Origin: Nephthysia sp036513515
GTDB taxonomy: Bacteria; Chloroflexota; Dormibacteria; Dormibacterales; Dormibacteraceae
Assembly (NCBI GenBank): GCA_036513515.1
Contig: DATBYW010000129.1
Location: 1-22,215, forward strand
Direction: 5' to 3'
Length of the DNA: 22,215 nucleotides
Part shown: in pieces, positions 13,453 through 20,607 of the stretch
How positions within the stretch are numbered: the stretch's first letter is position 1
Layout of the letters: every line of letters starts with the position of its first letter
The notes under the pieces: generated by a model
Told to the model about the DNA's origin: nothing
Seen by the model: only the letters and a program-made list of their open reading frames with translations
The model's database searches: none
Translations under genes and position numbers: made by a program

Positions 13453-14634
13453 ATGAAGAAAGATGACGTCTCCGCTGCGGTGCCCACCTATACGCAGCTG
13501 CCCTCGTTGCCGAGCGACGATGTCGAGGGTCACTGGCATCAGGTGGTCAGGCGCCGGGCATTTCTCAAGGTCGGCGCCGGGGTGGCAGCGGCCACGATTC
13601 CGGCCGGCACACTGCTGGCGACGAACGCCATGGCGGCGGGCAACACACTGACGAAGGGCGACGCAGCGATCCTGCGGTTTCTCGCCGCGGCGGAGCTCAT
13701 CGAGACCGATCTCTGGCAGCAGTACAACGAGCTCGGAGGTGTAGACGGCGGAAACAAGGCCTACATTGCTGCGCTGCAAAACCTTGACGGCGACATGCCG
13801 CAGTACATCACCGATAACACCGACGACGAGATAAGCCACGCGGCCTTCCTCAACGCCTATTTGAAGTCGAGGGGGGCGGAGCCGGTCAACCTCGACAAGT
13901 TTCGAACTCTGCCCAGCAGCAAGGCGACCGGGGCCAAGCAGACCGGCCGCCTGACCAACCTTCAGAAGCTGGTCGTGGATACGAGCTGGTATACGAGATA
14001 CCGGAGCAAGGAGAACCCCGACTTTGGTGCGACCTTCGGTCAAGCAGTCCAGATCAACAACGAACCAGCCATCCCGTTGAACGACACGGACACGCCTCCC
14101 ACCCAACCGCAACCAGCTCCTCCCACGACGGACCCCCAACGGCGCATGCAGGCGATCGCGAGCACCGCCGGATTCCACTTCGGGTACATCGAGCAGGGCG
14201 GTTCCAGTCTCTACACCGCGCTGAGTCTGAAGGCGAGTGACCTGGAGGTCTTGCGAATCATCGTCAGCATCGGCGGGGTCGAGGTGGATCACTTCTCGCT
14301 CTGGCACGACAAGGCAGGCAATGCGGTGTCCGGGAGCCTGGCCAACTTGACGGACCCGATAACGGGCGTGACGTTTCCTGACCTCAACGACACCAAGCGG
14401 TTCCCGGCGGAGCAGTTTCAGACCAACAAGATCCTGCCGGAACCGTCCGACTTCATCAGAAAAGGCCTGCCGGAGTGCTCGGTCATCCGCCCTACCGCAA
14501 TAGAGAATGCGGGGGCGGTCGCCACGATCAAGTCTTTCACCGCTGACCTGCTCTTCGTCGGTCAGTCGCCCGAGTTCTTTCAGACGGTCATGCAGCTGGC
14601 CCGCGCAGCTGATGCCGCCCGGCGAGAACTGTAA
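13453..14634 (+). CDS. Tat-exported ferritin-like domain protein
   Basis: 393 residues from ATG 13453, with GGAG at 13441-13444 about 8 bases upstream; the frame extends to 13402 without a better site. A twin-arginine motif RRRAFLKVG (33-41) and an Ala-rich hydrophobic stretch to about residue 62 form a Tat signal. The Ferritin_2-like domain follows: AAAELIETDLWQQY (Glu81, Glu84) and DDEISHAAFLNAYL (Glu126, His129), with a second half containing GGVEVDHFSLW that supplies another Glu/His set for a di-metal site. A Thr/Pro/Gln-rich linker (PPTQPQPAPPTTDP) splits the domain. Such proteins often sit next to haloperoxidase-like genes in high-GC bacteria; whether they store iron, protect against peroxide or are structural is unknown. 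Confidence 0.9.
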   Translation: MKKDDVSAAVPTYTQLPSLPSDDVEGHWHQVVRRRAFLKVGAGVAAATIPAGTLLATNAMAAGNTLTKGDAAILRFLAAAELIETDLWQQYNELGGVDGGNKAYIAALQNLDGDMPQYITDNTDDEISHAAFLNAYLKSRGAEPVNLDKFRTLPSSKATGAKQTGRLTNLQKLVVDTSWYTRYRSKENPDFGATFGQAVQINNEPAIPLNDTDTPPTQPQPAPPTTDPQRRMQAIASTAGFHFGYIEQGGSSLYTALSLKASDLEVLRIIVSIGGVEVDHFSLWHDKAGNAVSGSLANLTDPITGVTFPDLNDTKRFPAEQFQTNKILPEPSDFIRKGLPECSVIRPTAIENAGAVATIKSFTADLLFVGQSPEFFQTVMQLARAADAARREL

Positions 14635-14679
14635 AGGAGCAGCGGCGCACTTAGCGACAGACGTCAATCATCAAAACGA

Positions 14680-14709
14680 GGCGGCGCGATCCTATAGGGT
14701 CGCGCCGCC
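14680..14709. terminator. Strong terminator between convergent genes
   Basis: GGCGGCGCGA (14680-14689) pairs perfectly with TCGCGCCGCC (14700-14709). Three further pairs inside (one T-G) leave a TATA loop. On the minus strand the stem is followed by TCGTTTTGA, so it suits intrinsic termination of the FAD oxidoreductase transcript. It may also stop the ferritin-like transcript from the other side. Confidence 0.7.
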
Positions 14710-14756
14710 GGTCGCCGGGTGGGTACGGAACCCGCACCAACCCGTTTAGGACCCTC

Positions 14757-16118
14757 TCAGACGGTAGGCCGGATGTTCTGGTTTACGCGGAAGAGGTTCT
14801 CGGGGTCGTAGCGATTCTTGACCTGCACCAGTCGAGCGTAGTTGTCGCGATAGCTCGCCATGACGCGGTCATTCCCCTCGTCCATCATCATGTTCAGATA
14901 GCCGCCACCGGCCGAGAAGGGGTGAACGGCGTCCCAGTAGTCACGTACCCAGGCGATGTTGCTCTCATTGTTGGCCGGGTCTGCATCGGCGGCGAGGATG
15001 ACCTGTGAAAATTTCGCGTCGCGGTAGCTCCAGGCCGTGTCGTTCTTTCCGATCCGGCCGGCGGCCCCGTCGACCGGGTAGATGTGGGTGGTCGACTGGA
15101 AGTTGGGCACCGCAGCGCCGTGCTTGGCGTGGAGCGCGATCGCCTCGTCGCTGAGCTCATTGATGAAGTCGGCCTTCCAGTAACACTGCAGGCCGGGCGG
15201 ATAGAGGCCGTCGAACATGCTCTGCATCGCGGGATGCGGCATCTCACCAACCATGTGCAGCGCCGGGGGCCCGAAGGCCTTGATGGGCTCGAAGACTTCC
15301 TCGGCGCGGTCCGCGGGACCCGTGTAGCACCAGACCACCCCGCACATCGGCCGAAGGTGCAGGTGCTCTGGGAAGGGCGGTCCGGGCGGCACCTGTAGGA
15401 AGGCGAAGAAACCGTTCAGGTCGTCGTCCGAGACTGCCAGCAGGTCGCGGTAGAACCGCATCGCGTCCTCCGCCTGGTCCAGCTCCCACAGCGTCGGCCC
15501 GGCGTAGACGGTGTCGACGGGCTGGAGGCGAAAGACGAAGGAGGTTACGACGCCGAAGTTCCCCCCGCCACCGCGGAGCGCCCAGAACAGGTCTGGATTT
15601 TGGTCCTGGCTGGCCGTCACCTGGCTGCCGTCGGCAAGCACGACGTCCGCCTCGAGCAGGTTATCGATGCTCAGGCCGTATTTCCGCGTCAGGTGGCCCA
15701 TCCCACCTCCAAGCGTCAATCCGCCGACGCCGGTCGTGGAGATGATCCCGCTAGGGGTCGCCATCCCGGCGCCGTGCGTGGCCTGGTCCACGTCGGCCCA
15801 GGTGCTGCCGCCGCCAACTCGCACAGTGCGGCGCTCAGGATCCACCAGTGCGCTCTTGATGGGAGCGAGATCGATGACGAGGCCGCCATCGACAGTGCCG
15901 AGGCCGGGACCGTTGTGGCCGCCACCGCGCACCGCCAGCAACAGCCCTTCCTGACGGGCGAAGTTCACGGCCGAGACCACGTCCGCCGCGTCGATGCAAC
16001 GCGCGATCATCGCAGGCCGCTTGTCGATCATGCCGTTGTGGACGCGACGTGCTTGCTCATAGCCGGCGTCATCGGGCTTGATGAGCTCGCCGCCAATGAC
16101 CAGTGTTGCCGTTGACAT
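14757..16118 (-). CDS. FAD-binding oxidoreductase with berberine-bridge (BBE) C-terminus
   Basis: 453 residues from ATG 16118, with AGGAGTG at good spacing on the minus strand. The FAD-binding PCMH domain covers about 36-210, with RGGGHNGPG (His68 is the expected covalent flavin attachment site), GGGMGHLTRKYGLSIDNLLEADVVLADG and LFWALRGGGGNFGVVTSF. The C-terminal BBE motif reads NYARLVQVKNRYDPENLFRVNQNIRP. The position that carries the second covalent Cys in bicovalent members is occupied by STTGVGG, with no Cys, so the flavin is probably attached only through His68. These enzymes oxidise sugars, alkaloids or other alcohols with oxygen; the substrate is not readable. It lacks the GTAAC-N9-TA motif, and its upstream region contains one arm of the 129-bp inverted repeat. 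Confidence 0.93.
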   Translation of the reverse strand: MSTATLVIGGELIKPDDAGYEQARRVHNGMIDKRPAMIARCIDAADVVSAVNFARQEGLLLAVRGGGHNGPGLGTVDGGLVIDLAPIKSALVDPERRTVRVGGGSTWADVDQATHGAGMATPSGIISTTGVGGLTLGGGMGHLTRKYGLSIDNLLEADVVLADGSQVTASQDQNPDLFWALRGGGGNFGVVTSFVFRLQPVDTVYAGPTLWELDQAEDAMRFYRDLLAVSDDDLNGFFAFLQVPPGPPFPEHLHLRPMCGVVWCYTGPADRAEEVFEPIKAFGPPALHMVGEMPHPAMQSMFDGLYPPGLQCYWKADFINELSDEAIALHAKHGAAVPNFQSTTHIYPVDGAAGRIGKNDTAWSYRDAKFSQVILAADADPANNESNIAWVRDYWDAVHPFSAGGGYLNMMMDEGNDRVMASYRDNYARLVQVKNRYDPENLFRVNQNIRPTV

Positions 16119-16147
16119 TTGGTTTCACTCCTGTTTGTGAAAAGACG

Positions 16148-16276
16148 GATCAGGCCGCCTGTTCTCCTGCCTGGCGGGCGCAGAGGCTGAGGTGAACCCT
16201 AGCCGCGTCTCCACGAAGCGGATCCGTACCCTGTACGGAGGCGGCGGTACGGATTCGAGGCGCTGTTCCTGCGTCC
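16148..16276 (+). repeat. Inverted repeat arm A (129 bp) beside the AAA-LuxR gene
   Basis: This 129-base segment aligns with the reverse complement of 19372-19500 at roughly 80 percent identity by eye, with a 46-base core (16220-16265) matching at 42 positions. It ends one base before the stop codon of the AAA-LuxR gene. The core contains TCCGTAC-N3-GTACGGA plus a third GTACGGA 14 bases further on. It lies between the start of the FAD gene and the end of the regulator gene. It does not look coding: differences between the arms are not biased to third codon positions in any frame. Confidence 0.75.
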
Positions 16277-16277
16277 G

Positions 16278-19200
16278 CTACCCGCCTTGCGCACCGACGT
16301 TGAGCCGAGAACGAAGCCCCAGCTCCTCCGCGTGTTGAAGGAGGTCGCGCTTGGATTCGACCCCGAGCTTGACGTAAAGGTTGGCCAGGTGAGTCTCGAC
16401 GGTTCGTTCACCGATGTGGAGCCGTTCACCGATCTGCCGTGCGGTCAATCCCTCGACGGCGAGGTGAGCCACATCACGTTCGCGCGGCGACAGGGCCACG
16501 CCGCCATGACGCCCGGCGGCCCGGCGGCCAGTCTGACCCAGCTCTCGCATGGCCTCGTTCGCCCGGTCGCGACGCCAATCTGCACCGGAGCGCTCGAAGA
16601 GCGCCACAGCCGAGGCCAGCGCGGAGATGCTGGCCTCGCGGTCTGCGGCGGCTAGTCCCAGCCCAAGCGCCTCGAGCGCGCGTCCCCAGAAGACCTCGCA
16701 ACCGAGCGGCTCCAGTCGGGCCGCCGCCCTGCGCGCCTGGTCCGCAGCCCCTCGGCCGCCGCTCGCCAACAGCGCCCAGGCGGTGGCCAGGGCGGCCATA
16801 CCGGCCGGCAGCTCTTCGTCGATCCGTTCGCTGATGGACTGCAGCTCGCCGGCGGCCCAATCCGCCTCCGCGGCATATCGAGCCCGGCTCGCGCACTCGG
16901 CAAGGTCGAGGAGGACAAAGGAGGCGAAGGCCAGGTGATCGTCCGCAATAAGCGCCCGGGCCGCCGCCGCCAGTGCATCGACCGCAGCACCCGCGTCGCC
17001 TTCACGCTCGGCGAGGACGCCGTCCGCCCAGCGGCAGGTGTGAAGCCCAAAGTTCCACTGCCCCCGGCCCGATGCTGCCGTGAGGTGGGAGCGTGCCTCC
17101 GCCAGCCGGCCCAGCTCGGCCAGCGAGACGACTGCAGGCGGCACCCCCCAGCCGCGCCGCCCGGCCAGCGCTCCGCGATTCAGAGCGGCCGATTGCAGCC
17201 AGCTGCCGGCTGAGCTGTCGAACCGTCCGGCGATCCAGTCGACCCAGGCGGTGATCTCGAGCAGCACCGTGTCGGGATAGGCCGGATTGCCGGCGCGGGC
17301 TTCGGCCAGCAGTTCGTCCGCCTGGCCCAGGCGTCCCCCCGCCGCCAGGCCCATGGCAAGCATGGAGAGGCACCATGTCAGGCGGTACATACGGCCTTCG
17401 GCCCTGGCCATATCGGCGGCTCGTCGGAGCGAGGACTCGAAGTCGTGGTGGCGGCCGAGATGGATCGACGCCCACGCCAGCGAGGCGAGGGCTTGCATCG
17501 CAAGCACGCGATCACCGGCTTCGTCCCCGGCCGCGATCGCCAGTGTGGCTGCCTCGATTTGGGCCGGCAGGTCACCGCGAAGGCCTCGGATCCAGCCCAG
17601 CTCGTTGGCGGCGGTCCTCGCTCGACCGGACTGGCCGGCCTGCTCGAACAGCTCGAGCGCCTGCCGAGTGCAGCGTTCCCCCTCCTCGAGGTCTCCGGCG
17701 CCGAAGGCCAGGAAGTTGGTCAGGCGAAGCTTTACCAGGCCTCGGCGGCCCAGGTCCGACGAACCCTCGACGAGCCTCTCGATACGTCGCATAGCCTCGA
17801 TCCCAGCCGCCGCGTAAGCGTCGGCCTTATGGTCGCCGACCCACTCCGGATCCTCCGCCATGACGTCGAGGACTTCGAGCCAGCGTGGATCGGTGGCCGG
17901 AATCAGGGCTAGCAGCGCCTCCAACAGGACCATCGCCTCGCCATGCGATTCACGCTCCTCGGCCTGGCGGAAGGCGCCGAGCACCGTTGCGATCGCCTCT
18001 TGGTCACCCGGGCCGGCGGAGCGGACGAAATGGGGGGCAGCCTGGGCCAGTTTTCCGGCGGCCACCAATGATCGGGCGACCTGACTGTGGACGGCGCGCT
18101 GGCGTGCCCGGGTCATGCGCTGGTAGATGGCCTCCTGAAAGAGCGGGTGGCTGATCTCGTATTCAAGTTCGCGACCGCGCTCCTCTTCGATGACCAGCCG
18201 CTGCTCGATGGTCTCTGAGAGGAGCTGGGCCATGCGCTCAAGCGGCCGGCCACTGACGTGGACCAGGTCGTCGACCGCCACCCGCTGGCCGAGAACGGCC
18301 ATCAGCTCGAGCGTCGCCAGCGCCGGGGGGCTGAGCACGCCAAGGCGGAGCTCGATCCGCTCCCCGAGCTCGTCCGGCAACCGGCTCAGCTGCGGTCGCT
18401 CGAGGTCCCCGCCACCGTCGATGAGCGAACGCATCAGCCCGATCGCGAATAGTGGGTTGCCAAGCGATCGATCGTGGAGCCAGGCGACCAGCGCGTCGGG
18501 CGCCCGCCGTCCTGAGAGGACCGCCTCAGCCAGCTGCCGCAACTGGTCTCGGTCAAGCGGTTCGAGCGGAAGACGGCGCAAAAGACCGTCCTGCTCGAGC
18601 GCAAGCAACGTCTCGCGCGCGAGCTGGTTGCTGGTCAGTTCCACAGGACGGGCGGTTGCGATCACGAGGACCGGACTTCCGGCCAGATTGCGTGCCAGGT
18701 AGCCGAGCGCGTCCATCGATGAGGCGTCGGCTAGATGCACGTCGTCCAGCACGATGATCAGTGGTGCCTCTCGGGACAGGTTCCGGAGGAGGCTGGTCAG
18801 GCCCTCCAGTAGGCGGAGCCGCGGCGCCTCGCGCTCGGGCGGCGCTCCGCGTACTGCGGCCACGCTGCCGAGCAACCCGGATAGATCGTCCAGCCTGCTT
18901 CCGCACAACCGCCGCACAGCGTCTGGCTGGAGCTGCGAAAGGTAATGCTCGAGAGCCTCCGCCCAGAGGCCGAAGGACGCCGTGGCGCCGAGGGGATGAC
19001 CGCGGGCGACCAGGCCTGTGGTCCACCGGCGGTGGCGCGACACGAGGTCGGCGGTCAGCCGCGACTTGCCAAGGCCGGGCTCCGCGGCCACCAGGACGCA
19101 ATGTAGTTCGCCGCCGGCGGCCCGCCTTAGCTCGCGATCAAGCTCACCGTTCTCCCTCGCCCGGCCGACGAGTCGTGGGAGGCCAGCCCTCGACACCCGG

Positions 19201-19331
19201 GCATTATCTCCGGCTGGTGACACTTTGGATGCCTGTCCGATGAGTTCAGGAGAGCCCGACAACTGCGTCTGTTCTAAGCCGCCTCGCCCCGGCGCCCCCA
19301 ACCAGACCAAGCGAGAGGTCGATCCGGTCAC
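16278..19331 (-). CDS. Large AAA-ATPase regulator with C-terminal LuxR domain
   Basis: Up to 1017 residues from GTG 19331. The first 45 residues look non-native and lack a ribosome site; GTG 19223 or 19196, just before AGLPRLVGRARE, may be the true start. The AAA_16-type ATPase has Walker A AEPGLGKS (about 83-90) and Walker B LIIVLDDVHLAD (about 195-206). A long alpha-helical TPR-like region covers about 400-930. The C-terminal 60 residues are a LuxR helix-turn-helix (SPRERDVAHLAVEGLTARQIGERLHIGERTVETHLANLYVKLGV). It belongs to the LAL/MalT-like class of ATP-gated activators, whose inducer is unknown. It differs in ATPase type from the regulator at 1917. It is framed on both sides by the 129-bp inverted repeats. 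Confidence 0.88.
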   Translation of the reverse strand: MTGSTSRLVWLGAPGRGGLEQTQLSGSPELIGQASKVSPAGDNARVSRAGLPRLVGRARENGELDRELRRAAGGELHCVLVAAEPGLGKSRLTADLVSRHRRWTTGLVARGHPLGATASFGLWAEALEHYLSQLQPDAVRRLCGSRLDDLSGLLGSVAAVRGAPPEREAPRLRLLEGLTSLLRNLSREAPLIIVLDDVHLADASSMDALGYLARNLAGSPVLVIATARPVELTSNQLARETLLALEQDGLLRRLPLEPLDRDQLRQLAEAVLSGRRAPDALVAWLHDRSLGNPLFAIGLMRSLIDGGGDLERPQLSRLPDELGERIELRLGVLSPPALATLELMAVLGQRVAVDDLVHVSGRPLERMAQLLSETIEQRLVIEEERGRELEYEISHPLFQEAIYQRMTRARQRAVHSQVARSLVAAGKLAQAAPHFVRSAGPGDQEAIATVLGAFRQAEERESHGEAMVLLEALLALIPATDPRWLEVLDVMAEDPEWVGDHKADAYAAAGIEAMRRIERLVEGSSDLGRRGLVKLRLTNFLAFGAGDLEEGERCTRQALELFEQAGQSGRARTAANELGWIRGLRGDLPAQIEAATLAIAAGDEAGDRVLAMQALASLAWASIHLGRHHDFESSLRRAADMARAEGRMYRLTWCLSMLAMGLAAGGRLGQADELLAEARAGNPAYPDTVLLEITAWVDWIAGRFDSSAGSWLQSAALNRGALAGRRGWGVPPAVVSLAELGRLAEARSHLTAASGRGQWNFGLHTCRWADGVLAEREGDAGAAVDALAAAARALIADDHLAFASFVLLDLAECASRARYAAEADWAAGELQSISERIDEELPAGMAALATAWALLASGGRGAADQARRAAARLEPLGCEVFWGRALEALGLGLAAADREASISALASAVALFERSGADWRRDRANEAMRELGQTGRRAAGRHGGVALSPRERDVAHLAVEGLTARQIGERLHIGERTVETHLANLYVKLGVESKRDLLQHAEELGLRSRLNVGAQGG

Positions 19332-19371
19332 ATTCGACGACGAAGTTCAGGAGGTCTCGAGCTGCTTCAGT

Positions 19372-19500
19372 GGACGGGGGGAGCAGCGCCTCGAATCCGT
19401 ACCACCGCTTCCGTACGAGGTACGGATCCACTTCATCGAGAAGTCGTTAGCGTCACTTCAGCCTCTGCACCCAATTAGGCAGAGAACAGACCGGCTGATC
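19372..19500 (-). repeat. Inverted repeat arm B (129 bp) upstream of the AAA-LuxR gene
   Basis: This is the reverse-complement partner of 16148-16276 and the same length. The core 19384-19429 holds the TCCGTAC-N3-GTACGGA palindrome and an extra half-site. It lies 41 bases upstream of the longest possible start of the regulator, so it overlaps that gene's likely promoter. A 61-residue minus-strand frame crosses it (start 19431), but it is not supported as a gene. Confidence 0.75.
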
Positions 19501-19516
19501 GGTCAGTGAAGAAGCG

Positions 19517-19535
19517 TTAACGCACTGGAGTATTT
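19517..19535 (+). promoter_or_regulatory. Near-match to the shared motif (TTAAC-N9-TATTT)
   Basis: TTAAC (19517-19521), nine bases, then TATTT (19531-19535). It has one mismatch to GTAAC with exact spacing, and lies about 130 bases upstream of the small gene at 19668. It may drive the 19668-20594 gene group. Confidence 0.3.
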
Positions 19536-19667
19536 CGATGGACGGCTAATTCCCCGCTGTCAGATTGCCGGCCGCGCCAGAGTCATCGACAGGAAACTGC
19601 AGAGGTGCGAGCGCTCATTGGCCGGAAGACAACACACACGGTTTGAGGACCTACTCAGAGGAATGAA

Positions 19668-19934
19668 ATGATCCACCCCGACCTCCTTTACCAGTTGTGG
19701 AAATCGGAAAACGAAGAGCGACTCCGCACGGCGGCTCGCCGGCAGGCCATGCGTGAGGGTCGGCTGACTCGAGCGGCCGGACGCTCCTGGGAAGCGAAGG
19801 GATTACCCTCGACTGGCAAGAGCTGGTCGACCCTACTTGGCGATCGGTTCCTCCGGCTCCGCAGGCTTTGGACAACCTCGCGACCAACCCAGAGGTCAGT
19901 AGGAGAGTTGAGCCAATGCCAGTCCAAATCTTGA
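19668..19934 (+). CDS. Small basic protein of unknown function
   Basis: 88 residues from ATG 19668, with GAGGA about 8 bases upstream. The N-terminus MIHPDLLYQLWKSENEERLRTAARRQAMREGR is an amphipathic, highly charged helix resembling the start of many short uncharacterised proteins of high-GC bacteria. The rest is rich in Arg, Ser, Thr and Trp and has no recognisable motif. There is no signal peptide or membrane segment. It probably heads an operon with the micro-ORF at 19916 and the acetyltransferase at 19995. The C-terminal half may be less reliable, because its composition is close to non-coding. Confidence 0.55.
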   Translation: MIHPDLLYQLWKSENEERLRTAARRQAMREGRLTRAAGRSWEAKGLPSTGKSWSTLLGDRFLRLRRLWTTSRPTQRSVGELSQCQSKS

Positions 19935-19993
19935 CGATGTGGTTCAGCCTCGGCGAATCGCTGATATCGCGCCAAGGGACCGGATGGCATTGA
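19916..19993 (+). CDS. Candidate micro-ORF between the small protein and GNAT
   Basis: 25 residues (MPVQILTMWFSLGESLISRQ, then GTGWH) from ATG 19916, preceded by AGGAGAG at 19901-19907, a better ribosome site than that of the acetyltransferase. It overlaps the end of the preceding gene by 19 bases in another frame. Its TGA (19991-19993) is one base before ATG 19995. This could be a leader peptide that delivers ribosomes to the acetyltransferase start. Confidence 0.4.
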   Translation: MPVQILTMWFSLGESLISRQGTGWH

Positions 19994-19994
19994 A

Positions 19995-20594
19995 ATGGTG
20001 GCGATTCAGGACGGAAGGGGAGGCCGGCTTGGGCTGGCCCAGCTGGAGCCTTCTGACCGAGAACCCCTTCGGCGCCTCTTCTATCGGCTGTCCCCGGAAA
20101 CGCTATACCGGCGTTTCATGAGTCCGATCGCGCGCCCCGAGCAGCTGCGACCCGACCGGCTTCTCGATGTCGATCACCACGACCGTGAGGCGATCGTAGC
20201 CGTTGACGACGGCGAGATCGTCGGCGTCGCCAGGTACTTCAGGCAGCCCGGCTCAGACGCGGCCGAGCTGGCAATTGTCGTGGCGGACGCCTGGCAGGGC
20301 AACGGGCTCGCCACCCGAATGCTTGCCGCCCTGGCGGGGCAGGCGTCCGCCGCCGGCATCGAGCGGTTCACACTGATCACCCAGGCCGACAACGGCCCGG
20401 CTCTACGATTGCTGCGGCGACTCGATCCATCCGCCAGGCTCGCTCTGTCATATGGCGTTTACGAGACGACGGTTCCCGTAGCTGCCTTCAGAACCGCCAC
20501 CGAGCCGTCGGCGAGCGCAGACGCTGACCATGAGGAGGCTCTACCACTCGGCCACCAAGAACCGAAGAACGACTTGAGCGCGGTCGACCACTAG
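19995..20594 (+). CDS. GNAT-family N-acetyltransferase
   Basis: 199 residues from ATG 19995. The fold begins RLGLAQLEPSDREPLRRLFYRLSPETLYRRFMSP, a pattern common in GNAT domains linked to protein-lysine acetylation systems. It continues with beta strands EAIVAVDDGEIVGVARYFR and AELAIVVADAWQGNGLATRML, where QGNGLA (101-106) is the acetyl-CoA pyrophosphate-binding loop. The last 40 residues are acidic and probably disordered. The substrate, small molecule or protein, is unknown. The start has a weak ribosome site and follows the micro-ORF stop by one base. The gene is convergent with the sulfite-oxidase-family gene, with only 13 bases between the stops. Confidence 0.9.
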   Translation: MVAIQDGRGGRLGLAQLEPSDREPLRRLFYRLSPETLYRRFMSPIARPEQLRPDRLLDVDHHDREAIVAVDDGEIVGVARYFRQPGSDAAELAIVVADAWQGNGLATRMLAALAGQASAAGIERFTLITQADNGPALRLLRRLDPSARLALSYGVYETTVPVAAFRTATEPSASADADHEEALPLGHQEPKNDLSAVDH

Positions 20595-20607
20595 GCTTTT
20601 GCTGTGG

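Noticed and set aside
13429..14667. Long minus-strand open frame (412 codons) opposite the ferritin-like gene
   Set aside because: It is antisense to a gene with clear Tat and ferritin motifs, has arginine-rich low-information composition, and arises from high GC in the third codon position.
19246..19431. Minus-strand 61-codon frame over repeat arm B as a real gene
   Set aside because: The matching frame in arm A is not preserved by synonymous changes; differences fall at all codon positions, so the repeat is unlikely to be coding.
16148..19500. Insertion sequence or transposon formed by the 129-bp inverted repeats
   Set aside because: There is no transposase, the enclosed gene is a regulator, and no target-site duplication was evident at the outer ends.
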